64,000 bases of DNA from Nereocystis luetkeana (Eukaryota > Sar > Phaeophyceae > Laminariales > Laminariaceae), in the NCBI GenBank assembly GCA_031213475.1, contig JARUPZ010000006.1:5204045-5268044 (forward strand), given 5' to 3'. The notes under the pieces are model-generated. The model worked only from the letters and a program-made list of their open reading frames with translations, was not told where the DNA came from and made no database searches. The translations under genes and the position numbers were made by a program. Shown one piece after another: positions 45,701 through 60,200 of this stretch; position 1 is the stretch's first letter; every line of letters starts with the position of its first letter.

Positions 45701-48700
45701 AAATATATTCCTACACACCGGGCAGATCCCGGATCTTCACCTCATGATCTACTGTAGATATTCCCTGATCTTTCAGGGGAGATTGGTTCCTTCGTACACC
45801 GGAGACAGATCACCGATTTTCGCTTCATGATCGACTGTAGGTGTTCCTTAAGTAGATCTTGCAGGGGAAGATTGGTTCCTGCACCTGACAGATCACCGAT
45901 TTTCGATTCATGATCTACTGTAGGTGTTCCTACAATATATCTTTCGGGGGGAAGATTTGTTCCCACACCAGACGGATCACCGATCTTCACGTCATGATCT
46001 CGTACTGACGATCCTTGAGGGCAGATATGTTCCTGATCCGCACTCTGTTAGAATCTATGTAGCTCGTGTTGTCGGATTGGAGTCGTGTAGTCTACGTGAT
46101 CCATTAATACGTGATGTATTAACTTTATAGCCTCCATATTTTCCTGGGCTTGATCTGTACTGAACAGATCTTGAACAGCGCCTTCTAACGGCGGGTTAGG
46201 ACCTACCGTAGCTCGTCTATCTACTTCGTGATTTCTGTGTGGAGGCCTGTTGACTATGATACGAAGTATGTGCTCTGCTGTGGGCCAAGCGCCAGACTGT
46301 ATTTAGCAAGTGTTTGGACATGGTGGGGTTGATCTCGAAGCGCGCCGTGCGTAGTTTAACACGGCACATATATAGGTGCGATGGCGAAGCTACCGCGCAT
46401 ACAGAACATATACATAGAGAGAGAGTTGTTCAGTTTAATCTCTCGAGGGTTTTTACAAACGAAAGATGGTTGACCGTGTGACAGCAGCTCAGTGACAGCA
46501 CTCACAGCAGTGTTCTGCGCTCTGTTGCGGGTGTACTCTCTCCCTTTTCGTTTGCTGGTCGTACTGCATGCACCAAGAGAGCAAATGTCGCCCTTCGCCA
46601 CAAAGCACGGGCGGCTAAAACGTCCGCCCGGTGTTCTTGAGAGCGCGAAGTGAGGCAATCTTAACCCTTGTCCTCACTAAAAGAGCTTCCCACTGTACTG
46701 TATTTCCAAGTGGTTCGTGCCGCCAAACCGTGGGTGCAGGGAGTTCCAACGGGGGTAGCTTACCACTGACTCGAAAAAATAGTTGAGGGTCACTGTGTAC
46801 AAGACGAATACAACTACTGTAACACCAACCCTAAGCAAATCAGAACGACCCTAACCCTGACCCTGACCCTGACCCTAAGCCAGTCAGACCAAATATCGTA
46901 CACTACTCTGCCCCAAAATCTAAAGGCGTGTCGTGAATTAATATTCGGTACAAACGGTCCTATTTCATCGGGACAGAGTGGTACCCGGTGGGTGGTAAGC
47001 TCTATATGTTCCAAACAGGGTTGAACTTTCATTTTCGTTTTGCTCATCCGTCGGAGGACTGCAAACAAAACTCGAAAACAAAAGTTCCCCCCGCGATTGA
47101 TCCACCGGTAGGGGTGGCAGCTTTTATTGCCTTCTGAGGCAATACTTTCTGACCGGTTGAGCTGGCTCAAGTGAGCAAACTACGGTTACTACAGTAGTAT
47201 CACAACTCTACTCCAGTAGCTCAACACTCTGGGAGTAAACATGAGGACCGCTTGGTATCCATATCAGTGACTAAACGTGCCTCATAGTTCCGCTCAGAGT
47301 GGTGCCCATTTGTTTTGTAGGACCATTAATAGAGCATAGGAAATCGTTCGTCCGGTTTTGCGCGCAAACAAAACTTTGTCGAAGTCATGTTTGGGGGGTG
47401 AGATATTAAGCTCCCTCATGTGAGTAACTCAGACAATAAGGCACCACCCCTAAACACCGCGTGGTCTTTGCTTCTCGGGCGTACCGTTTCAACAAAAGTG
47501 TCCAGAAGAAAAAAAAAGACACTCACTTCGCCGCCGCCAGCGCCACCCGCAGATCATCTTGAGCCTGCCCTGGTGGCATTTGCCCCGCGGCCCGCACGCC
47601 GGCCTTGGCGTAGAGCGCGTGGCATTCTTCTCGGCGCTCCCTCTTCCACAGATCGGTGCCCTCCTTGATGGCGTGGACAAGCGTGGCGGCGGCCAGCCTC
47701 AGCTGTTCTGCGGTACGCCTGAGGAGCATCCATACGCATATATATGTAAGGAGGCGACGGGGTATTTTTTTTCAGCAAGGTGCGTTCTCGTTCGATGTTT
47801 TATTTTTTGTTGTTGTTACATTTCCAGTATGATCTTTATTTGCGTTTTCGTTCAAACATTTTTTGTTTTTTGTTTTTTGGTCATGTTCTCTTCGCGTATT
47901 TGCCACACGGTCAGATTGCTTACGATTGATTGATGCATGGCTTAGCCCAATCGTAGAACCCACGCAGCTTTTTCAGGTGCCACGATAGCCAGATTCTTTC
48001 GATAGATGTGTGGCTGGGACCATCATCGAGAGTATGCAGGTGCCCTCGTGAACCTAGGAGCTTTACATCACATTATTTTGCGCCAAACGTGTATACGATG
48101 TATGCATGGCTCATCCATATAGAGGGTAGTATGCAGCTGCTCCGTTATCTGGGAGGTTAGCGCCACATGATCATGTGTCAGATGATTGCGACGTATGCAT
48201 GGCATAGCCTGTAGAGAGTATGCAGCTACCCACGTGAAGCTAGGAATTTGGTGTCACATCGTCACTTGCAAGCAGCTACCCTCCCCCCCCCCCCCGTCTA
48301 GCTAAAAAAGTGCCACATAGTCATTTTGCCAGATTTGTATGTTGTTGTATGCATGGCGTTGCCATACAGAGAGCATGCAGCCGCCCCCACGACCCTCCCC
48401 CCGCGACGAGGGCTGACGCTCGGGACGTGTCTGTGCTACGTACAGGACTCTCAACAGTTTCCGGCAAGGTTTCTGAATACGACGACAACGTCTGGCCGTG
48501 CCTTGCTGGTGCGGCAAATCTTCTAGAGAAACGTTTCTCACGGCTCGGACAGATAGATGATGATCTATCTGATCTGTCTATAGATCGATCATCTGATTCT
48601 CCAACCCAGGGAGCAAGTGCTATTAATAGATCACGCAGGCTGTACGGGGGTCCCGCTCGGCAACATGAGCTACATCAGATCATACAAGAGCGGGAATAGA

Positions 48701-51700
48701 TCTATCTGCCTTGAAACATTTAGATCATGAACTGTGGGAATGATCTAAAGATGATCTGCAGACTTTCTGTCCGAGGCAAGGAAGCGTTTAGAGGAGGCTT
48801 GGACGAGGGGGAAATACGGTGGGTTTCACGCACTACTACTAAGACCACTACCGCGTGTCTTGGTCGTTGTATAGAAAATAGTTGCACATCCGCGGTATAA
48901 TTAGCCCCTCGGGTGTCGGTGAGGTACCTACTATCCCGTTTATTTATCGATGTTTCGCTATTTTTCCGACGACCGACCGATGTCTCGACCCTCGACGCTC
49001 ATAATTACGCGTGGTCTCACCACACTACGAGTACACGGCATACATCAAACCTGGTATACTATAATATATATGACTGTTTAACACGCTAGCGATAGCACAC
49101 CTCCCGGGATGAATGCCAAAGCCGCTTTTCTCGACAGCGGCGACAGTGAAACCTCCAAGCGATGCATACGTCTACGAATACTACGGAAAGTGTTCGACGA
49201 GATATTTTCCAAGGCCACCGTTTCTGGTTGTTGCGTGTACATTGCAGTAGGTTTCCTTGTTAACGCTGTTGGGATTTCAGAGGGGGGCTAATTTGACGAT
49301 ACTAAAAAATGACGGTTTCAGCGACGGCTACCGCGTGATCGGGGGATATGATAACGATGGTTGGCGTCCGAACTACTCTACAATACAAGGATTCTCTCGT
49401 ACGGCATAGAGTAGCACTGCTGTAACATAAATCGTACCCGAACTGCTGGGCGCTCACGCTGCTCCTGCGCAGATGGTTGATGGCACCAAATATTCCAACT
49501 ATTGTCTTGGTTGCTATCTCGGGGTGTCCCAAAGGAGTTAATGAAGAAAACCATGGTTGGAAATTCGTCCCAGAGGTGTGTGTGGTTCTCTTGCGTGTTT
49601 TACGGTATACCGGGTATGTAGTACCATGTTCGATGTACTGCAGCTTGTCTCGCCGAACAGTATGACAAAATAAACGACGGTTACAACGGAGTATGCGACG
49701 GGGTTTCCAGCCTATGATACCATGCCTCCAACACGAACGTAAAGGGTTTTTTCACAAGTCGGACGGGCAGGTCACGATCTATCTATCTACTGTAGATCAT
49801 CTAGATCCTAACCTGCCGATATGATATGCTGTGCAGAATCTGTGCTGTTACAGATTCAATCCAGGGAACATGTGCTATATACTGTAGATCATGCACGTTA
49901 TATACGGCTGCCACTCGGCCACATGAGCTAGATCATACAGATCATCCATATCATACAGATCAGGAGTACATCTTCCCTAAAATATCTAGATCATGCAGGG
50001 GGAATGATCTATCCGATCTGTCCGAGGTGCGCTAGATTTTCGACATTCCATCATACCCCCCAGCAGAAACGCACCCGATCCCTAGACTTCCAGAGCGCTA
50101 CGATGCTGGTCTCCGTCTGTGTTTGTGCGCGCATAACGATTACACGTACATACAGTAGTAGGCGCGGGAGGATCTTTCTTCTAAAAGCCGTCATGTTGAC
50201 CCTGGTGCTAGTACTGCTGCAACACCCCAGGGGAACCGCCGGCCTACCGTGCAACACGTGTTATATGAGATAACACCCCCCTATGGTCATACGACCACGG
50301 CCATGCATGAAATCGAATACATCTCTCCTATCGAGTACACCCCCCCCCCCCTCCCTCCCTCTGTTCATTGTTCGGAGCTGAGAGTCTCTCGGCAGCGGGG
50401 GAGGGCGAGCGCAGACGCCGAGCGATGTGTCTCATATGGGATACGTATGAAGTTTCGACAATATGGTTTCGAGGCCACCTTTCTGGTTGCGTGTGCGTCC
50501 CCCCTTGTTACGGAGAAAGCCTGTTCGGAAATTCGTCCTATCATAGGGAGGAGGTGTTATCGTATCACACGTGTGCTACGGTATATATATATATATCGTA
50601 TACTCGACTGTATCAACCTGGCATATTGTATATTTATGGTTTCATATATATGCAGCCCCTACATGAGAACGAGGGATCGAAGTACAGTACGTACGTATAT
50701 ATGTATCGCACGCGGCTTCCAAAGATGAATTTCGACGAAATCCTCGCGCAAGCGATCTCACAGTTGACGCGTCTTAAACAAAAAAAAAACTGTAGACAAA
50801 ACTCACAACTACTTCCGTGTCCCGAAATATTGATAGGGGCCGTTTGGATATAATCGAGATATGAAGCGGTCCTTATATCGTCGCCTGCAAAATAACAACT
50901 GATGAGTTACACCTGTACTATTTTTTACTCAAGCCATTAATAATCAACTACGTATTTTTACCGTCCCATACCCTCTTGCATACCAGGTAAGCGTATTTGG
51001 CATCATAACTACTGTAGAATACGCGTTCGATATATACCAGCACAACTGGAATGTTCCTAAGAGTTTTACGGTTTAGGTTACCAGTTATTCGGGACAGAAT
51101 AGTACTATATACTTCCGGCAACCCATGCACACACGCACGTAGGCACACAAGCACGCACCGGTTCCCTACAGGTGTTGGCGGTCGCCCTCCTGGCACCCTC
51201 TGCGCTTCCGCCAGCCCTGCAATCAGCGCTGCGGCGTTGCCCTGCCCGATGTCTCTGCTGGCTCGTCTGAATTTGGCGGCGTTCAGGGCCGACTGCTGAC
51301 GGGCCTCCGCGGCTTCCTTGTTGTGAGCGGCGACCAGCTCCAGCGCAAGTGCGGCTCTGGAACAAAACACAAAAAAACGAAGGACGCCACACGCGTGCGT
51401 GAGTACGTGCGTGCGTGCGTGCATGCGTGCGTGGCAATACATTTTTGGTTCAATGGTTGTATATACAAGCCTGGAACGGCTCCAACACGACGAACACAAA
51501 ATCCCCATGCGTGTGTGGCAATTCGTTTATTCGTTGTATACGAAGTATAATGTTTATACATAGCTGGCATAGTGTAATTGGAGGGGGTACCCGGGAACCC
51601 TCTCAAGCGTCGCCCTTTCATCGAAGCGTTCTTCGTGTTTGACGCGGACTATTACGAGTAACCTCGTGGCCTCAGGAACCCCGCCCCCAATCTACCTCTA

Positions 51701-54072
51701 CAGTAGCATGCGAACCTTCGCGTGGCGTTGCGTACCGCACCTTTCCTGCGCCAAGATGACACCGCGAGACAGAGTCTCCTTCTCCTGCTCCAGGGTGCCG
51801 ACGGCCAGCACGAGGTCGGCTTCTCGCTTGCGCTGCTCGTCTTGCATGGTTCTGGGTGTCGCGCGGTGAGGGAATCGCGCTCGTGGAGAAGGTTCGTTTT
51901 TTTCGAGAGATGACTTTCGACTAAAATTAAAGTTATAGAGCGCGTGAACCCAACACTAATTTAGTCGTAGCCGGTTAAAATTGGAGGCGCTGCCAACTGT
52001 CTGCAGCACAAAAAAGAGCAACTGCTCTAGTAGCAGGCTGAGTTCGGAGGTATGATACCGGCCACGACCTGCGAACAGGAGAAATAGTAGTGCTTGTGGT
52101 CCGAAGAACGTGGTCGTACGAAGCATGTACCTTTGGTATGAATAAACCGGCCTTTGGAATGCGGCTTGTCCGAGGTGGAAAACGGCTAAGATCGGTCCTG
52201 TGATATCGCGCCGCGCCCAACGATCCCCCCTTGGCGAAGTTCTCTCACTCGTAACTGAGAAATACCCCCCATGTTCCCCTCGTTATACCCATTTCGGGCA
52301 GATATATCACGATCTATCTATCTACAGTTAGACCATCTACAGATCATCTAGATCTTAACCTGCCGTTATGGTTTGTTGTGCGGGATCCGTATACTGTGGT
52401 ACGGCTCCGACTTAGGAAACGCCGTCCCCAGGCCGTTCAGATTAAACGGCTCCCACCCGGCAACATGAGCTACAAGTGCAGGACACCTACTGAAGTAAGA
52501 AAAAGGATCACCAAGAAAGACAGACCTACGTAAGATTTACGGGAAAGTAAGAAATTAGACAGTCGTTGTATGTGTATTTGGTGTAGAACGCACCCCCTTT
52601 TCAAACTAAGAAATCCAGCCTGGGCCAGCTTTCCTGTTTTCCTTGTTAGATGTCCGGATGTCCGGTACCGTATAGACAGATTGGTACATATCAGGAATGC
52701 ATCCGCTCTGAAATAGCTAGGTCATGAATTGGGAGTCGACGATCTGTAGATTTTCTGTCCGAGGTGTGAGCCACTATCATTGCTCACGCATACGTGAGGG
52801 TGCTATCATTTTCATTACCGGGTTTAGGCCACTCGGATTAGTGGCTCTGTACCTCGTTCCAAGCTTCCAACTTTCGTTGGCGCAGTAGCGAGATGGACAT
52901 ATTCCCATGGCGGTTCACAGAACGCGAAACAAACAAGCCGTACGTACAAAAGCTTTATCATGCAAAATTAATGAGGTACGAGTAGCCCGTTCGGCCGAAT
53001 GGCTCTGGTGGTCAGAACAGTGAGGATGTGAACGCGACCACCCTATATGCCACCGTAGTAGCAGGAGTCCGCACCTGACGCGTTCAGCAGAAGCCGCCAC
53101 TCGGTCGGCTTCCCCCCTAGCGTCCTTCTCCCTTTCTCTCAGGTTGTTCAACTCCTTCTGCGCCTGCTCGAGCTCTTTCGCCATGTGCGCCACCGCCGCC
53201 GTCTGTTCGGAGTCAGATTTACCCCCCGCCCCCACCACTTCACGGCTGCTGCCGCTGCTGCTTCCTCGACGATCACTCGTGTCGACTGCGGCGGCGGTGA
53301 CTGCTGCGGTGAGGCCGACAGCAGCAGCAGCAGAAGTAGTAGCGGCGCCGGTTCCGGTTGTGTCGGCAGCGGCAGATGCGCGCGACGAGTTGTTCGCAGA
53401 TTTTGCCGCGGATAGTGCCTCTTGGAGAGTTTGCACCTGTGGTAAAAAAGAATGCCACATGGACGTTGCACGAGGCGGAGGTGGCGGGAAAAGGGAAAAC
53501 AAATCGGTCTGCAACCAGACAACAAACCAACCAACCGAATAAACAACCCATTTATTTCTCCAATCACTCTCCACAACTCCAACCACCAACCCCCAACGTG
53601 TTTCCGTCACGCGCGGCAATTGTGGCGCACGAGCGTTGCACGGAGCGGAAGTGACGACGGGAAGGCTAAATCCGTCTCCAACCTACAAACGAGTCAATCA
53701 ACCAACCAATCAACCAATAAATCTATCAACCATCCAATCCACCAATCTACCAATCAATAAACTATCAACTTATCGATCAACCCATCAACCAACCAGCGAA
53801 CCAATCAATCAACCAACCAATCAATCATCCAACAAGCTTATCAATCACCCCAACCTACCAACCATCTAACTAACCAACCAAGCAACCAACAAAACCAATC
53901 CGCCCCCCCCCCCCAACCACCCTCCACACCCCCAATCACCAGCCCCCAACGTATTTTGCGTCAAGCACATTATTTGGTACGGTACTGGTGCTCTTCTATC
54001 CAGACGATTTTGATCTCCCAGGCTATTTTGTGAGGACGGGCTAGATTTCAGGGAAATTACCTACTGTGAGAA

Positions 54073-54104
<32 letters not shown>

Positions 54105-54223
54105 CTGTCATCATCATCGTCATTATCATCATTATTTCATCATCACTGTCATGATGATGATGATCATGATGATAATGATCATCATCATCACCGTCATCAT
54201 CACCATCATCATCACCACCACCG

Positions 54224-54256
<33 letters not shown>

Positions 54257-57200
54257 GACTATGCCTTCCATCAGGATGTGAATTATCGTACATAACAATA
54301 TGGTCGCCGTGAGGAGGAGGAGGAGCCAGGCCCACGGCAGTTGCTGACCAGTGCGAGTAACAAACGTCAACCGTGTCCTTGAGCTACGCACTGGCATATA
54401 TTAAAATTCTACTTTCAACACCACTCGCCTAAACCGCAGCGTTCGATAACTATGCCATGCTTCCTTTTTCCGCGTTTTTTTTTGCGACTATCCGTAGCGT
54501 CGACTCTCAACATAACCCGCTCGGTTTCGACTCGCCCTGGCGCTGGATGGACTATTGCGTTTGAACGAAGCCTAAGCACGCGCCCAAGAACGTAAAACCT
54601 CGGCGTCTAGGCGAAGCCTGAACGCTTTACCAGGCGGAAAATAATATTTCTACCTTTCGTTCCGCTCCCGTGCGTGCCCTCGTTTGATGACCGCTGCCTA
54701 AACATTCCCCAAGGACATATAACTGCAACGTCTGTTTAGGCGAAGCCTGAATAAGTGAGTGGTTCGAGGCTGCACGAAAACCCGCTTTCTTTTGGTAACC
54801 TACCTTTTTTTCCGCCTCCGATTGCCCTCGCTTTATGCCGGCTTGTAGCCCGCGCGCCTCGGCAGCCGCGGCTTGGCTCTCGGCGTCGGCCGCTGCACCC
54901 CACCCGGCAGTGGCTGCTTTGGACTTGACCTCCAGGTCTGTCTTCAGGGCCTCCACCTTCATTTCAGGCGGGGAGGGTGCGCGATACGGCAGCCCGCAGC
55001 GCATTCGATCATTCAGAAAAGGTGAGAAAAGGAGAACGTGCGTATATACTCGGGGGAAAAAATAACACATATCGCAAAGGGTGCCGGCCGGGTGTTGCTA
55101 CGTAAAACGTACTGCTGCTCGCCTGTGCGTATGCAATGCTACTTTGTTCCACGCTCGGGCTTAACTGGGCGCCCGTCCGCAGTTCGCACAGCGTATGATC
55201 GCCTATCGATCGAGCGAGCAAAGTACTACTCATAATTCAACCCACCTGCTTCTTCGTTTTTTATGGTTTTTTTTCACAACCTCCGGCGGATGACCATAAC
55301 CAAAAAGCTTCAGGCCCACCACGCTTCCCACAAAAAAAAACAAAAAATGTGCCCGTGTGTCGATTTAACTCTTACCACGAGGGAAAAGACAACAATAAAA
55401 ACCAAGCACGGTGTGTAAAACATAGATGAGTACCTGTTTTTTGTGCCCATCGTAGGCTCTGATTGCTGTAGCAGTATACCCCTCCCCGCAATGGCTGTAG
55501 CGCTACCTACGTACACGGCGGTTGTTGGTCTACCCAACCGTGCTCCCGTGGCGCCGGCAACGCAAATTTGCCGCGACCTCGAACGCCGCGAGTACGCACC
55601 TGTTCCCGTAACCGCGCCGCCTCCGAGTCTTCATCCACCACCATCCGGCAAGATGCGAGCTCTCCCGTTGCCGCTTCCAGAGCAGCCGCTGCCTCTTCCC
55701 TCAGGCGCTCCGATTTTTTCGCTGCCAGAACAGCCTCGCGGGCTTCCTGTGGAGAGAGAAAGGTTGAGAGGGTTTGCACGGGGAAGTGTTCACTCATCGG
55801 TCGGAGAACGATGTAGATAAATTTACAGTAGATCCTAGCTAAACTATCACGATTTGTTTTCGATATACTTTGGTTCTAGCCTGTCGGTGTAAGAATGTTG
55901 TGGTGGCAGGGTCTGTGCTATGCAGTACAGAGCCGCAACCTCAGATTGTACGGCTCCCGCTCGGCAGCATGAGCTACTGCTGTAAATCACATGAACTATT
56001 TGTAGATTACATAACGAATAATACAAGGAAATATATCTGCCCTGAAGAAGGATCTAGATCACGGAGATGGAATCGAATTCATCTGTCTGAGGTGTGGAAG
56101 GTCTTGTGTCAGAGACTAGGTGGTGGGCGGAACGAGTTCGCAGGGAGGCAAGAGGGAAGGTCGAAGCGTTTGCAGGTAGGTTGTCGTCGTTCCGGCCAAA
56201 CAAACACATCTGATAGCACGTGAGGTGGAGAGAGAAAGTGAAGAGCGTCTCCGAGGTGTGTTAGTGTGCCTCCGCTTTAGCACAGTGCTCGTAGGCTCGA
56301 AAAGGGTTTGCGTGGTTCCGAAGAAACATAGTATGGGAGCACGGTGGACATCTACACTCCGCACTTTCTTCTAGCGCCTTGGAAGGTACTATTAATAGAT
56401 ACCCCTCACCTTCCCCACGATAGGCCTGGGCTGCGACGGCTCTAACACATCACTCCTATGGACAACGTGCTGTTTCGTGATGGAGGACTGCATTTGTTCC
56501 ACCAAATTCGAGATAATCACCCTGTTCCCCTACCCTATTCGCTCATCCACCCACCCACCCACCCACCCACTCACCCACCCATCCTTCCACGTCCCACCCC
56601 CCACTCCACAACCCAAATCCTCAAGATCATCAGAAAATCTCGCCTGCTGTGCATTCTGCAAGGTCTCCTCCAGTTGCCTCTCCCTCGTCTTCGCGTCTTC
56701 CGCCGCTGTGGCCTGCTCTTCTTTGAGCCTAGCCAGCGTCTGGGCTAGTGTCAGCGCTGCGTCCGGTTCTCCGGCGACAGCTGGGCCGGACGAGGCATCG
56801 CCAGACGCCGAACCAGGAGGACCGCCGATCGGCACCCTGCAACAGCGTCGAAGCACGTGGTGGTCATGGGTGGCTGGCGTGGTGAGCGGTTAGAGGAACG
56901 GGTGGTCACTGACTAGTCCATGAGTCGCGGGAAAAAGGGGTTACCTTCAGGTCTATACACTGGGCGCCCGGTGTTAACAAACGTCAGTTTGGTGTTCAGG
57001 CTCAACGTCTTATTTTTTTTCCGCCCTTGGATCTAACTCTGTTGTATAGGATTTAGAGTTGGGCCCACTGTTGAGCTGTGTTTCTCAACCCAATTTTCTG
57101 AGTGTTTGTGCCGATCTGAGCCGATTTTTCTCAACGAAAATGCTTATCAACTGCGAGCGCACACGGTACTCCCTTGAACTCAGCAGGGCCCCGGGGCCGA

Positions 57201-60200
57201 GCATCGCTGCACGTACCCGGCTACAGGTAAAGGGCGGACCCAGATAATATAACAACAGAGAGATACGAAAAGCAGAACGGTATCATGTGGTGACGTTCGC
57301 AGCAGGCCTCGTTACTGTTGGGTGGCAGCATGCCTGCCTGCATATCAGTAGTAAACTCATGTCGGTTACAAGTTACAGTATTGAGAACAGCATGGATGCC
57401 TACATACCAGTAGTAAACCCGCGAGGACGCCACAAGTATTCATCTCCGTGTCGGGGTCCCAGGAGAGCATACCTTCGGGGTGGGTGGAGAGGTAGAGATC
57501 CCTCTCCCAGAAAACGACAACCCCCCCTCGCTTGGTGGTACAGCACACGGAAAAAAGAAAAACACACACCACGCTCCTAATATGGTCAAAATGAAAAGCA
57601 CAGACATTGGGTTAGGATGTCTACACGTATACAGCAACCTAACAAGTTTGTGTTGCATCATTTGTTTGACCTGGTTTTAGTACGCCTGCCCCCCCCCTCC
57701 GCTTGTTGCGAGCGATATCGGCCTGGTCGCAAGCGGTTCTCTTGTAGCAAGTTGCAACCGACCCTTTCGCGCGACTCGCCAAACACATCATGGCGCTTTG
57801 TGCTTGGTGCAAGCAATGCCTGCCTGGTCGGTGGAAACCCGACGTGCTCCGTCCCAGCATTGTAGGGGTGCAATGGCCTATGGTCATACGACTACGGTCA
57901 TGCATGACAACGAATACCCCCCCCCCCTCGCCCCCCCCCGTCTAGGTAGGCCTCGGAAAAAACACATGGCGTTTCGTCTTTAGACCTAGTCGTTCGATCA
58001 TATAGCACCCTCCCCTCACTTGGTGGCGGTGCCGCTGAGCTCTGAGAGGGCGTTCTTGAGCAACGCCTCCTTTTCGTCGGACTCCTGGAGCTTTTGCGCC
58101 AGTAACGCGGCGTTTTTTCTTCCCTCCGCCGCCGCTACCTTTGCACCCTCGAGCTCTTTCGCCATTCTGGACAGTTCCGCCCGCTCCGCCTTGTTTTTTT
58201 TTTTAGTTTTCGGGCACGCCCACATTTGTTGGGGGCAGATTACTCCCAAGTAGAAATTATGCGGGTGGGAAAGCTACTGTTGCAGTGTACGTAGAAAGAG
58301 GTTTAAGGCGGCTGGGTTTCAGAGGTGACGAAATCGTTGTTCAAGGACGAAACAAAACGAAAGCTTTCGTGGGCGGCTGCTCTCAGCAGAGCCCGAATCA
58401 ATGATATTATTCCCTCAGGTATCGTTCCCCGGTGTCGTTTGTTCCCTGAACCCACCACTGATCGCTGACTGCAGTTAGAGACAAGTTGTTGATAGAGCGT
58501 TTTCAACTGCCTGACCAAAAATGGCGTCCAGGAGACGTTTTGCCTCGCACGGTATGATTAAGGACGACGACAAAACTAACACGAGCGTGGAGCACGAAAA
58601 ACCAAAGAACACTGAAAAGCCTGCCGAGATAGTTTACAGGGTTAAAAAAAACGAGCAAAGGAGAAACCGAGCAAAGTCCACGCGCCCATTGTTGCGTGCA
58701 TCTCCTCGGGAACTTCTTACACAGGCGTGCTACGATATATAGGGGTATATATATCACCGGCTTTTTCCGAGAAATTTCCTAGACTCCTCATTTGAGAAAA
58801 GTTTAAACCTTAAGACCAATAGATAATCGTCTCACGGGCTATATATCAAGTCTTGGGCATCTATCTAAGGAATGAAGCACCTTGAAAATTACCCATCGGA
58901 TCCAATCATACAATGGTTGTGCAGCTCTTCAGCTTGCAACGGTTGAGGAGGTCGGTCTCGGTGATAAAACGTTTAGGGCGCATAAGGTGCAAACCCCGAA
59001 TACGTGTCGTGTAGGACGACTCCGGTACTACAAGTAGCTGTTTCCTCACACTAAGCCGCCGTATATGGTGAAAGATTTCGACACCCGACACCACCACGAA
59101 CGCTTCGCTACACCCATGAAACTGCACACCACCAACACCTGCTCCGCATTGGTTAGGTAAGTGCACGCCGGCGCCACCAACACGACAAACAAAACGCACG
59201 TTTCGCCGCTCCGTATATACAGCAACGAAACAAATGCCGCGTCGACACCACCAACGAGCAATATCATACGGTGAGACCTCACATTTCCGCCTTCTCCGGC
59301 CGCTGCCGCCGCGGCACCCAATCCAAGCCCGCCCGCCCCCCCAATCCCCCCGCCCCCAGCGACCTCTCCACTAGTGGAGGCCAGCTGATCCCTCAGCTGA
59401 GCATTTTCGTTGCGGAGCTGTTCTGCCACGGCGGCGGCGGCGGCGATATCCGTTGCTGTGGGCATGGTGTTGCCGAAACCGGGAGCCGCGCCTATGGCGG
59501 GGGTGGCGGGTGTGTTGGGTGCGGTTGGCATCCCCCCTCCCTCTGGGAAGTTCTTGTTTTTTCCGAGTTCGGCCTGAGTCATTAGGGAGGGAGGGAGGGA
59601 GGGAGGGAGGGAAGGGTGCGGGATAAGGGGCACTTCATATGCTCTGGATGCTTGAATTGCCAATCTGTTACCCACATGCCCTCGGAGGAACGCGTATTAC
59701 GCGAGTTGAAGGGGGGGGGAGGGGACACAGATATACCGAAGCAGCGCAATAGTTGTATGAGGTTGTATTCTGTTCGCAGAATCGTGATGATATCAGGCAC
59801 AAAAGCTTCGTGAAGCCGAGCACTGCATCTGTAAAAACTTTCTTGCAACCAGCCGCCAGGTATTCTGGAGCACCATTTTGTCGGTGCCCGCGTGCGATAC
59901 GACCAAGCCAAACAGAGGCTTTCAGAGGTTGATGGCAAGGCGATGCCAAAAAAACATATACCTGGTACGTGATACGATCAATTCCCTTGTGCGGAGTAAA
60001 GGCTCTTTACCTCGCACAAATGATCTAACTCGACGACCAGCTGTGGGCAACCGCCAAAAAAATATAAAAAAAGCGGCACCCTGGTTGTCTAGCTCACGTA
60101 GTGAGTGGTATGATTTACAGTGTTGTTGCCAACCGACGCCAACTCAACCTATATATATATATAATTGGGGGGGGGTGGGGGTTCTGCTCTCCTGTATGCA

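Larger units (their letters stand above)
45531..51158. other. Two long kinesin introns around exon 47527-47718
   Basis: They hold three family B copies, one family C copy, two diverged family E copies and one family D copy. The stretch 47780-48300 has TTTTTGTTTT-rich sequence and loosely repeated units with CGATGTATGCATGGC. No gene is supported. Confidence 0.5.

Noticed and set aside
46840-46885. CCCTAA/CCCTGA run as telomeric sequence
   Set aside because: Only a few mixed units, too short and irregular.
54066-54335. Ser-, His- and Met-run frames
   Set aside because: They are products of the CAT array.
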